Of a stretch of 64,000 bases of DNA, positions 24,801 to 33,186 are shown piece by piece (the first letter of the stretch is position 1; the number at the start of each line of letters is the position of its first letter). This DNA comes from Sindora glabra (taxonomy: Eukaryota > Streptophyta > Magnoliopsida > Fabales > Fabaceae): the NCBI GenBank assembly GCA_020226215.1, contig CM035236.1:53815057-53879056 (forward strand), given 5' to 3'. The position numbers and the translations under genes were made by a program. The notes below the pieces were generated by a model, which did no database searches, was not told where the DNA came from, and saw only the letters and a list, made by a program, of their open reading frames with translations.

Positions 24801-25080
24801 CTTCTTCATCAATTTGGAATCACGCTTTATGAAACTATGCAGTTATGGAATGATAATCAAGCAGCTACACATATTGCTACAAATCTGATTTTTCATAAAT
24901 GCACAAAACATATAGAAGTTTATTATCATTTTATTAGAGAGAAACTTTAGGAAGGGATTATTCATCTGAGACATGTTAGAATTGGAGATCAATTGGCTAA
25001 CTTGTTTACTAAAGCCCTTCTAGGAAAATGGATTGATGATATTTGTAACAAGTTATGTATGTTTGACATTTATGCTCCAA
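21836..25080 (+). pseudogene. pol pseudogene of copia C2
   Basis: Domains are in copia order: protease, integrase, reverse transcriptase, RNase H. The protease active site at 21893-21928 reads WIINFGVINHIT, so the catalytic Asp-Ser is Asn-Phe. The GAG-pre-integrase motif YHLAHPSLSTLQKL is at 22285-22330. Integrase has HSDIWGP at 22449 and MDSYSRVT near 22513. Reverse transcriptase has NQTWNLVSL, KARLVAKGY and the YVDDIVIT active site at 24139-24162. RNase H has SHSSAESEYQ near 24728 and NDNQAA near 24850. Stops and shifts are frequent throughout, most densely in 22500-23250. Confidence 0.95.
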
Positions 25081-25092
25081 CTTAAAGGGAAG

Positions 25093-25255
25093 TGTTAGTA
25101 AATGAGTAGCTTTATGTCTCACATGATTCATTTCTTACAATATATGTTCTATATTATATTATATATAGTGACTACCTAACTTAATTGAGATTATGGCTTC
25201 AATAATTATTCTCTTTTAACAATTATATGGCTTCAACAATTATTCTCTTTTAACA
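25093..25255 (+). repeat. 3' LTR of copia C2 with duplicated end
   Basis: 25093-25221 matches the 5' LTR (TGTTAGTAAATGAGTAGC to TTCTCTTTTAACA). The last ~34 bp, ATTATGGCTTCAATAATTATTCTC and on to AACA, is then repeated in tandem to 25255 with two or three differences. The 5' LTR has only one copy of this end. Confidence 0.85.
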
Positions 25256-25594
25256 TTTGTCATCGTCATTATCATCATTATCATCATCTTTGTAGATCCC
25301 TTCTACTAGAAATTTTCTTCTTTGCATTTTTTGCTGTTGCTTCTCCCTCATCTTTATATGTTATCTCTTCCAATTTCAACTACTTCCCACATATCATTAA
25401 CCTCTAAATAGACTTTCATCTTAACTACCATATAAGGAAGTTAACTCCAATTGGAAGTAGGAGGGAATGGAATAGAGAAGTTGTTTGAAACCATGAACAA
25501 ACACTATTTTTTTAAGGTTCTTATGAAGAGGAAGCCTTACTGGTTTTCTCTCTTTTTCTCACAACCCACTAAGACCATTTAAGCTCTAATATCA
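25256..25594 (-). pseudogene. gag start of copia X
   Basis: On the minus strand, downstream of the X primer-binding site, a broken frame begins MVSNNFSIPFPPTSNW and continues VVKMKVYLEVNDMWEVVE. This is the start of a plant copia gag, with the DUF4219-type N-terminus and the WAxKMxxYLxxxDLWxxVE pattern. It is cut off by the C2 insertion near 25256. A stop codon lies between the two quoted blocks. Confidence 0.75.
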
Positions 25595-25979
25595 TGTTGG
25601 AAAAACCAGAAGAAACATGAATTGATTTCATATCATGAAATCAGAACAAACATACTAGAAAATAGAGAAGAAAAACACAACAGAGAGGGAGACATATAAA
25701 ACATCATAACATTACATTTTTTACTAAATGTTGCTGTACTTGAGGAGTTTTCTCTCTTCTTTGAGAGCTCTATTTACGAAAGGCTGAAGAATGTCTAGCT
25801 ATTTATAAATATCAAATACTAACTATAACTTAAAATATTACTTTTCATATTTTGCAAGTTAACTAAACTAACACACTTTTTTTTCTTTTCTAACATACCA
25901 TCACCACCTCTTTTCTTTTATTTAATAGAAAGTGCATGACATATTTCTTAATTTTTTTCTAAATTAGCTATTTCCAATA
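25595..25979 (-). repeat. 5' LTR of copia X
   Basis: About 385 bp, matching 19544-19921. It is bounded by TGTTGG on its left and CCAATA on its right. On the minus strand it is followed by the primer-binding site at 25581-25594. Confidence 0.9.
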
Positions 25980-26318
25980 GAAACATCACAATTTTTTTAA
26001 GCATACAAATTTAAAAATGTTGATTTTATTGGGTTTAATTTTTTTTTTAATTTTTGTTCAAATCCTGTCCCATATATTAATGAAGTTGCAATGCAACTTG
26101 AGGTCCCAACACTACAAAACTAGATGAATGTTCGAATTTGGGAAAATAAATTGAAAATGAAGCTCACTATCGAAGTGTCTCTTCATCTAGAATAGAAGAG
26201 TTCAACCACATCCTTTAATGAAAAAAGCAACTAAAACTCGAGGACAAGTTTTTCTCCAACCTAGTGAGTATGACCAAGAACTACAAGCCCAAGAGATATG
26301 ATGGCTCAATTACAGAAG

Positions 26319-26584
26319 TGCATTAGCACAACTCCTTCTAGAATATGCCAATAAGAGCTCCCAGAATATGTCTCCTTTTAGAATACGCCTTCTTCTAGAA
26401 TATGTCAATAATTGTTCAACATTTATGTCGCATTAATCTAATTGACTAGTCTCCCTAATTCAAGTCTAAATTTAAGCATTGTAATTATTTCATATTAATT
26501 CACTTTCCCAACTTGAACCTATATAGGCATTGTATTTTCTCTTTTCTATAACAACTTGAATTGAGAATTTCTTTAAGCTTTTCA
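26319..26584 (+). repeat. 3' LTR of gypsy-type G1
   Basis: It starts TGCATTAGCACAACTCC and ends AAGCTTTTCA, collinear with 31050-31310. The sequence right behind it, GCTTTTATCTCTTAGG, is the same as behind the G2 3' LTR. Both elements are therefore in the same intron position of the SHPRH-derived sequence. Confidence 0.85.
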
Positions 26585-27205
26585 ATGCTTTTATCTCTTA
26601 GGTTCCTGAGCCATACCGCTTGTGTTAATTCCTTTAGTTGACGTGGATCTCACTTTGTAGGTAAGCAAGACAAAAATAGAAGGTGAGGAAACTATCAGGA
26701 GGTTAGTTTTTGCTTTGAATGGGCTTGCAGTGGTCTCTATCATACAGAAAGATCTTTCTCAGGCAGCATTACTTTAAAATAAAGCACTAGCTTTCGCTGA
26801 AGAGCATTCTCAAGATTTCCTCACGGATCCTTTGTTAAATATCCACATTTATCATAACCTTGCTGATATACTCTTGCAAACTACGGCCTTCTCCTGAGAC
26901 TACCATCAGAAGTTAAGGCTATCCCTGAAACTCTAGTTAAGACAACCAGGACAAATTGCATTGAAAAGGTTGACCATTGTTTTGTGAAGAGGCAGACATT
27001 TCATTCAAACAACTATCTGCTGTTGACTTGTTTATGATCTTATTTTCTGATTTTAAATTCGTGGGCCCAGAAATGCAAATCTTTCCATCAGTCAATTTAG
27101 AGGCCAACAAAATGGTAGACAAGAATCTGGGAGCATGATAACCCTCAGAGACTGACTGAGAAATCTGTTCAAGGTTTATTAATTCCAATCCAACATGGAG
27201 CTAAT
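26585..27205 (+). pseudogene. SHPRH: SHPRH-like pseudogene fragment, duplicate copy
   Basis: After intron-like sequence ending CACTTTGTAG (26660) the plus strand reads KTKIEGEETIRRLVFALNGL, then QKDLSQAAL, EEHSQDF and DPLLNIHIYHNLADILL, and later TNSTRTNCIEKV near 26935. These match the plant SHPRH family (SNF2 ATPase/RING ubiquitin ligase) C-terminal to the helicase N lobe. A stop follows SQAAL and more stops come later. Compared with the copy at 31386, the ACTCTTATAA at the exon start is lost. The fragment ends at about 27205, where sequence shared with the second copy stops. Confidence 0.85.
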
Positions 27206-28599
27206 GGCTTTGTATGGACTTCTATGACTCTATGAAGCAAGTCCTTTCAACATTTACAAGTGGTGGACTGGAGTTACTCAAGATCCGAGGTAATTTCTTC
27301 GTGACTCAATGTGTGATTTAGAGATTGCAGACTGACTATTCTTGACTGATATTTTCTTTTACCTAAAAAGAAATGGAAGCTGCAAAGTGACTTTGGTAAC
27401 CATAGATGCTACAGTTTCATTGTAGCTACAACACATAATAATACTACATTCCTTAAAAGTGTTATGTTTATATTCCTAAAAGTTACAGACCATTCGTTCC
27501 TCCAATATTTCAGGCTACCTGAGAAATTTTCATCAAGTTTGTTTGATATGGTGACTGCTTCTTATCCTTGTCAAGAAGATAGAACCCAATAACTACTTGA
27601 CTCACAAAGTTCTTCTAACTACTTAATGCAGCTTATATATTTTCCAGCAGATGCTGGCCCAACCTTTTCATCATGCAATTTTGACTATAAATTACCGAAG
27701 CCTACATATGATTCTCGTTTGAAGAAAATAAGTAATCATCTCACAATAAATTCAGCACCTCAGTAACTTCTGTACAAACTAGTAATAAAATTCAATGGCT
27801 ACATTAAGCCTTTAATCCAAAAATTTAGGGTTAGACTACAAATCCATAAATTAAAATTACTTGGGTTTCTGCATTTGAATTCCTTTTTCCCATTCATTCC
27901 TATTCAAGGTTAGCGTGTACTGTAGTTATTTGGAAACTTTGTATTTCCTTTCTAGTTCCACTTCCATCATTCTTGATCTTTTTCTGATACTCCTAAGTTC
28001 CTTTTATTCGGGGCTCTGCACGCCCCAAACGTGTCAGAGAATTCACCTTCATCCTTTCTTCGGTTTAAGCAAGTATTGCCCTTACTTCTTCAGAAGGGGG
28101 ATATTTGGGCTATGGAATTTACACAAAAAATTCTAAAACATATCACGGGGTGTTCTTCGAAACAAAATGTTGCAAATGAGTTGCAACTTCCCTACTAGGA
28201 GGAGTGCCTATCTTGGCTCACCCTTTCAATGGTAGAGGAGCACTTTTGCCAGAGGCAACATGAAGATTGCTAACTATGTTCATGGAGTAATTGAAAGTTT
28301 GAGAAATCATATTCTCAGTTGACGTTTATGAGGTTGTTAGTCTGTTGTGTAACATCATTTAAAATGCTTTTTGAAAGCTGTATGCATCTGTTATAATGAT
28401 TGATCTTACTATGAACATGCCATTTGAAGATTCTGTATCTTTGAATGTTTCTTCTGATCCATTTCATCACACAAGCAGAAGCAGGGAAGCTATTAAATGC
28501 TCTGCTGAAGCTTTGTCAGTCATGTTGTCACCCTCAAGTTGAAAGTTTTGGGTTGTGTACTCGCAGCAGTCACCCATGACCGTGGAGGAAATATTGATG
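27206..28599 (+). pseudogene. SHPRH: SHPRH-like pseudogene, SNF2-domain exons
   Basis: Three exon remnants are in the right order. The first ends at a GT donor at 27290 and reads LYGLL, stop, LYEASPFNIYKWWTGVTQDP. The second starts after TTCTTCAG at 28094: AMEFTQKILKHITG, KQNVANELQLPY, stop, EECLSWLTLSMVEEHF. The third, about 28433-28599, has AEAGKLLNALLKLCQSCCHP and, in another frame, PMTVEEILM before a GTACGT donor. This matches the SNF2 lobe order of plant SHPRH proteins, which are nuclear ATPase/ubiquitin ligases in DNA-damage tolerance. Stops and frameshifts rule out function. The 27290-28093 interval looks like an intron. Confidence 0.85.
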
Positions 28600-28692
28600 G
28601 TACGTTCAATAATCTCCAACAATTTTTTCCCTTTTTTAACCATGGCCAGGAACTACAAGTGCAAGTGACACAATCGCCCAAATCTAGATGTT

Positions 28693-28960
28693 TGCTAGCA
28701 CAACTCCTTTTAGAATATGCCAATAAGAGCTCCTAGAATATACCTCCTTTTAAAATATGCATTCTTCTAGAATATGCCAATAATTGCTCAACATATATGT
28801 TGCATTAATCTAGCTAACTATTTTTCCCAATCCAAGCCTAAATTTAAACATTGTAATTATTTTCTATTAATTCCCTTTCTTAGCTTGAACCTATAAATAG
28901 GCATTATATCTACTCTTTTCTATAACAATTTGAATTGAGAATTTCTTTAAGCTTTTTAAA
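28693..28960 (+). repeat. 5' LTR of gypsy-type G2
   Basis: It starts near TGCTAGCACAACTCC and ends AAGCTTTTTAAA. It carries CTATAAATAGGCATTATA, a TATA-like motif, near 28890. It is followed by a primer-binding-like TGGCAATAGAG at 28970-28980, a degenerate form of TGGTATCAGAG. Confidence 0.85.
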
Positions 28961-29659
28961 TGAGTCATTTGGCAATAGAGCATTGATCTCTGCATTTTTG
29001 CATCTCATTAATTCAGCTTAAATTAGCCAAACATAGTTGGTCGACAAAATTTAGTATCAACGAATAACACCCAAATCTGTAATCCACATCAGTGCCTTGT
29101 GTTGCCTAATTGCCACATCATTTGGTAGATGTCATTATCATATCATCAGGTCAAATGGATAGCCAATAGCAATCCATATCAATGCCACATGCACCAGGTT
29201 GCCATATCATTCAGTACACATCACCGCTACATATTCCTAAATATCTAGTAAGGTACTACCAATTAACTTAAAAAAAAGAAAGAAAGAAACCGCACCTATC
29301 TGGTATGAACCTCCTAATTTCATTTTTTTCTCTTTCTAGTTACTATTATTACCTAAAAAAAAATATAGATGGCCAGTTTTGCCAAAAAATTCCAAAAAAT
29401 AAAAAAGAAAGGACCAAGAAATGGAGAAAATAAAGGAAGAGTTAGTAAGAAAGAAAATGTCTCCTAGAAGTCAAAATCAAAAAGTTATCAAAGATATCAA
29501 TAGAGACATTGATGTAGAAGAACTCCGTCAACAAGTTCAAAAGCTATAAAAGATAGTTCAGGCAGGAGCCATAAGATTTTAACCTTGAAAATGAGGACAA
29601 TGAAATTTTTTCTTTAACCAAACCATCGATGTAGACCTCCAATTAGGACCCACTCCACT

Positions 29660-30480
29660 ATCATTAAGGTGGATATTCCTAAATTTGAAGGACGACTCCA
29701 ACTTGATGAGTTAATGGATTGATTGCATATTCAAATTGAAGGAAATTCCTTATGAGCAGCAAGTGAAGATTGTTGCAATCAAGTTGAAGAAGTACGCATC
29801 TATTTGATGGAAAAATCTTTAATGGAAGCATGAAAGAGAAGACGAAACAAGATCAAAACATGGGAAAAGATGTAACATGAAACTCACCCATAAGTGAGAA
29901 CTCACTTGTAAGTTCTTACCTAGCCACTACCAATAGGATAACTTTATCAAGTTCCACAACCTTTAAGCAGCTTATGATGAAATGATGTTCATGAAAAGGA
30001 AGAGCATACTATCACTCAATACCTTGGAGGATTGAGTCCTAAAATTTCCAAAATTGCTCAACTCCAACAATATTAGAACCTAGATAATGTTATCAAACTT
30101 GCTATTTGAGTCAAAAGCACCTTTTCATCTAAGTCCTCAAAGCAGCCTATCTTAAACAAAGTCCCTCTTAAATTAACTAGAGAAGCCAGTACTAACCAAC
30201 CAACCCAAACCAAAACCCCCAAATGCTTCAAATGCCAAGGGTTTTGGCATATCACGTTTGATTGTCCAAACAAACGAGTCATAGCTCTCATTGGAAAAGT
30301 GGTTCAGAAATTGAAGAAGTGGAAAAAAAGGACAAGGATTTAACGGATTGTTTGATGAAGAGATTGTTCCAACGGATCACAAAGGATCTTTAATAGTAAG
30401 GCACAATCTCCATACATAAATTGCAAAGAAGGAACTTGGCTTTAACATAACATCTTTCACACAAGGTGCACTTCCCAAGA
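29660..30480 (+). pseudogene. gag pseudogene of G2
   Basis: Frame pieces follow gypsy gag: VDIPKFEGRLQLDELMD near 29670, then in shifted frames VKIVAIKLKKYASI near 29765. The CCHC zinc knuckle CFKCQGFWHITFDC at 30224-30265 is complete and followed by PNKRVIAL. A block near 30450-30480 (NIFHT) resembles the region leading into protease. Several stops lie between the blocks. Gag would package element RNA. The zinc knuckle is intact here, in contrast to G1. Confidence 0.85.
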
Positions 30481-31049
30481 AAAGGTATGACTTGTGAAAA
30501 TGTGGTGTCAAATTATATAGTGTATAAACTAAAGCTATTGACACATAAATGTCTACACCTTTCCAAACTTTAGTGGTTGAACAAGGTCTCCCAATGTTGC
30601 CTCGTAGATTTCTCCATTAGAGATATCAAGATAAAGTGTTTTATGAAGTTATCCCAATGGAAATGAAAATACATAGGAACTAAGATAAAGCTAACCCCAC
30701 TTTGTCCATAAGAGATCAAAAAGACTTTTAAAGTTGCGAAACATCATAATTTTTTTGAGCATGTAAATTTAAAAAGTGTTGATTTGATTGGTTTTTTTTT
30801 TTGTTGAAGTCTTGTCTATCACAAATCAAAGTCCCAACACTACATGACAAGATGAAGGTTTGAATTTGGGAAAATAAATTGAAAATGAAACTCAAGTCTT
30901 TGAAGTATCTCTTCATTTGGTATAGAAGGTTCAAGCACATCCTTTAATGAAAAAGGCAGTTAAAACATGAGGATGAGTTTTTCTCCAACCTGGTGAGTAT
31001 AGCAAGAAACTACTAGCCCAAGAGATATAATGGCTCAAATCAAGAAGTC

Positions 31050-31310
31050 TATTGACACAACTCCTTCTAGAACATGCCAATAAGAGCTTCCAAAATATGC
31101 CTCCATTTAGAATATGCTTCTGTCAACAATTACTCAACATTTATGTTGTATTAACCTGATTGACTAATTTCCCCAATACAAGCCTAAATTTAAGCATTGT
31201 AACTATTTACTATTAAGTCACTTTCCCAACTTGAACCAATACATAGGCATTGTATTTCCTCTTTTCTATAACAACTTGAATTGAATTGAGAATTTCTTTA
31301 AGCCTTTTAA
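31050..31310 (+). repeat. 3' LTR of gypsy-type G2
   Basis: It begins near TATTGACACAACTCC, with its first bases mutated relative to the other copies, and ends AAGCCTTTTAA. It includes an extra TTGAA repeat (TTGAATTGAATTGAG) near 31276. It is followed by GCTTTTATCTCTTAGG, as behind G1. Confidence 0.85.
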
Positions 31311-31385
31311 AGCTTTTATCTCTTAGGCTACTGAGCCATGCCGCTTGTGTTGATTCCTTTAGTTGACATGGATCTTACTTTGTAG

Positions 31386-32309
31386 ACTCTTATAAACAAG
31401 ACAAAAATAGAAGGTGAGGAAACTATCAGGAGGTTAGTTGTTGCTTTGAATGGGCTTGCAGCGGTTGCTATCATACAGAAAGATTTTTCTCAGGCTGCAT
31501 TACTTTAAAATGAAGCACTAGCTTCCGCCGAAGAGCATTCTCAAGATTTCCTCATGGATCCTTTGTTATACATCCACATTCATCATAATCTTGCTGATAT
31601 ACTCCTGCAAATTCAAACCTTTACCTGAGACTACCATCAGAAGTTAAGGCTATCTCTGAAACTTCTCTAGTTAAGGCAAGCAGGACAAATTGCATTGTAA
31701 AGGTTGGTCATTGTTTTGTGAAGAGGCAGACATTTTATTCAAACAACCATCTGCTGTTGACTTGTTTATGATCTTATTTTCTGATAATAAATTCGTGGGT
31801 TCAGAAAAGCATTCCATCAGTCAATTTAGAAGCAGATATTTTATTCAAACAACTATCTGCTGTTGACTTGTTTATAATCTTATTTTCTGATTATAAATTC
31901 GTAGGTTCAGAAAAGCAAATCTTGCCATCAGTCAATTTAGAGGCCAGCAAAATGGTAGACAAGGATCTGGCAGCATGATACCCCTCAGAAACCGACATCA
32001 AAATCTGTTCAACGTTTATTAATTTTAATCCAACATGGAGCCAATGGCCTCAATCAGGATTTAAATTGCGGTTCATGATCACAATATTGTGATCGGCACT
32101 ATATCTGTGATTCTGCATAATTTTGTGCTGCAATAACTGTATTTTCCCATAATGTTGCTGATCACAATAATGTCGTGACTAAAACTGCAATCCAGAACAC
32201 TGAGCTCAATCGTTTGGAATCACAGCATGTGGTCCTTGCGGAGCCATTACTCGATACAGCTGCAGAAGCACAAGCAATTTGTCGTGTACATCTTATTGGA
32301 CAGAAAAAT
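31386..32309 (+). pseudogene. SHPRH: SHPRH-like pseudogene, 3' exons to helicase motif VI
   Basis: The exon starts after TACTTTGTAG: TLINKTKIEGEETIRRLV, VALNGLAAVAIIQKDFSQ, EEHSQDF, DPLLYIHIHHNLADILL. This continues directly from EEILM at 28599, across the intron holding G2. A tandem duplication lies at 31726-31941. From about 32190 another block reads LNRLESQHVVLAEPLLDTAA and AQAICRVHLIGQ, the SNF2 C-lobe end. Motif VI normally reads RVHRIGQ in SHPRH proteins; its second Arg is Leu here. The region between is too short to hold the normal intervening sequence, so an internal deletion is likely. It ends at the solo LTR at 32310. Confidence 0.85.
31726..31941 (+). repeat. ~105-bp tandem duplication inside SHPRH pseudogene
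   Basis: 31726-31830 and 31831-31941 both carry GCAGA-ATTTTATTCAAACAA, ATCTGCTGTTGACTTGTTTA, GATCTTATTTTCTGAT-like and CCATCAGTCAATTTAGA. The first unit lacks the AATCTTG before CCATCAG. The corresponding place in the first SHPRH copy (26994-27100) has a single unit. Confidence 0.9.
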
Positions 32310-32695
32310 TGTTGGAAAATGCTAATCTAGAAAAAACATTAAAAAATGTCATATACACTCTGTCAAATAAAATGAAAGAGTTGGTGAAGATATATTGTAA
32401 AAGAAAAGAAAGTGTGTTAGGTTTGATTTACTTATAGAATACGAAATGCAATATTTTATGTTTTAGTTAATATTGGTTGCCTATAAATAGACATTCCTAC
32501 AACCTTGTGTAAATGGAGCTCTCAAAGAAGAGAGAAAACTCCCTAAGTGTAGCAACACTTGGTAAAAAATGCAATGTTATGATGTTTTGTTGATAAACCT
32601 TTCTGCTGTTTGTTTCTCTGTTTCTGTTTTTGTTTCTGCATTTCTGTTTTTGCATTTTGGCTCTGTTTTTCTATGCTTCTTCTAGTTCTTCAACA
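32310..32695 (+). repeat. Solo LTR of the copia X family
   Basis: It starts TGTTGGAAAATGCTAATC, ends TTCTTCAACA, and is collinear with the reverse complement of the X LTRs: CTAATCTAGAAAAAACATTA, AGTTGGTGAAG, CCTATAAATAGACATTCC, CAAAGAAGAGAGAAAACTC, GCAATGTTATGAT. No primer-binding site follows and no partner LTR is nearby, so this is a solo LTR. The flanks (AAAAT left, TGTTA right) do not give an exact target duplication. It breaks the SHPRH reading frame 6 bp after the motif VI codons. Confidence 0.9.
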
Positions 32696-33186
32696 TGTTA
32701 AAAAATCTGATTAAGTTCTGATTTTTTAACAAAAAAAGAATTCACTTTTGTTGTTTCAATCTAACTATTATTGCCAGCACTTGATTTATTGAATGTGTTT
32801 ATTAGCACAGTAAAATTAGAAGTGAGCATACTTTGTTCTGCCACTTCATACATGGAATGCAAAGCTGCAATCCAATGTCTTGAATTCCGTCCACAATGAT
32901 GTAACTGTACTTGATGTGATCAGGAAAAATCTTCAAATAGTCAATTTTTTTATCAATAATTATGTTATTCTTTTGGGGAAGCTGTAAAACAGTAGTCAGA
33001 TGTTCCAACTGATTTACTACAGCGTAACAAGATATATGTTGTGAGCATGACGAACAGCACGTCGAGATACTGCATAGAATATAATTTGGAACTCTTTGCT
33101 TTGTTATGTAATGCTGTTGAACTTTTGATGGTTTCAGAGTTCAGAGGCCACCATGATAGAAGCCCATTGGAGCAGTTTTTGAAGTT
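32696..33186. other. Unassigned exon-like sequence
   Basis: A short hairpin GTTAAAAAATC...GATTTTTTAAC lies at about 32697-32731. Beyond it, two overlapping open minus-strand frames (32802-33008 and 32965-33192) include FPDHIKYSYIIVDGIQDIGL and SNGLLSWWPLNSETIKSS. The base composition is more balanced than the flanks, so this may be another host-gene remnant. I cannot assign it to a family. Confidence 0.3.

Larger units (their letters stand above)
20132..25255 (+). mobile_element. Copia element C2, nested in X
   Basis: LTRs of ~130 bp, a Met-tRNA primer-binding site at 20264-20277, gag and pol pseudogenes in the plus direction, and a polypurine tract AAAGGGAAG at about 25084-25092. The element is ~5.1 kb, a usual length for plant copia. 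Many in-frame stops show it is inactive. It lies inside X in opposite orientation, so it inserted later. A clean target duplication was not found: ATATT on the left, TTTGT or ATTAT on the right. Confidence 0.9.
19544..25979 (-). mobile_element. Copia element X (minus), carrying nested element C2
   Basis: LTR pair at 19544-19921 and 25595-25979, each with TGTTGGAAA...TTTCCAACA-type ends (outer ends mutated to TATTGG and CCAATA). It is flanked by the 5-bp target duplication GAAAT/GAAAC (19539-19543 and 25980-25984). In minus orientation the primer-binding site TGATATTAGAGCTT is at 25581-25594, next to the right LTR. A polypurine tract AAAGGGGAG is at 19922-19930, next to the left LTR. Only ~550 bp of its own interior remain around C2, so X was either already deleted or replaced when C2 arrived. 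Confidence 0.9.
18370..26318 (+). mobile_element. Gypsy-type element G1 internal region, interrupted by copia X
   Basis: The internal part runs from 18370 to 19543 and resumes at 25980. It matches element G2 (28961-31049) except for a ~0.6-kb deletion near 18690. The two halves join cleanly when the copia element X is removed: AAGTTATGAAA before X continues as AAACATCACAAT after it, as GCGAAACATCATAAT does in G2. Only gag sequence is present. Protease, reverse transcriptase, RNase H and integrase are absent, as in G2. Confidence 0.85.
28693..31310 (+). mobile_element. Pol-less gypsy-type element G2
   Basis: LTRs at 28693-28960 and 31050-31310 flank ~2.1 kb that holds gag and a stretch resembling the start of the protease region, then jumps to the 3' non-coding part. 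No reverse transcriptase, RNase H or integrase is present. It sits in the SHPRH pseudogene intron between the donor at 28600 and the acceptor at 31386. G1 has the same structure and intron position, which points to duplication of the whole segment rather than two insertions. Confidence 0.85.

Noticed and set aside
26109..26125. CACTACAAAACTAG as a CACTA terminus
   Set aside because: It lies inside the 3' non-coding part of gypsy-type G1, and the G2 copy has CACTACATGACAAG at the same place. It is element sequence, not a transposon end.
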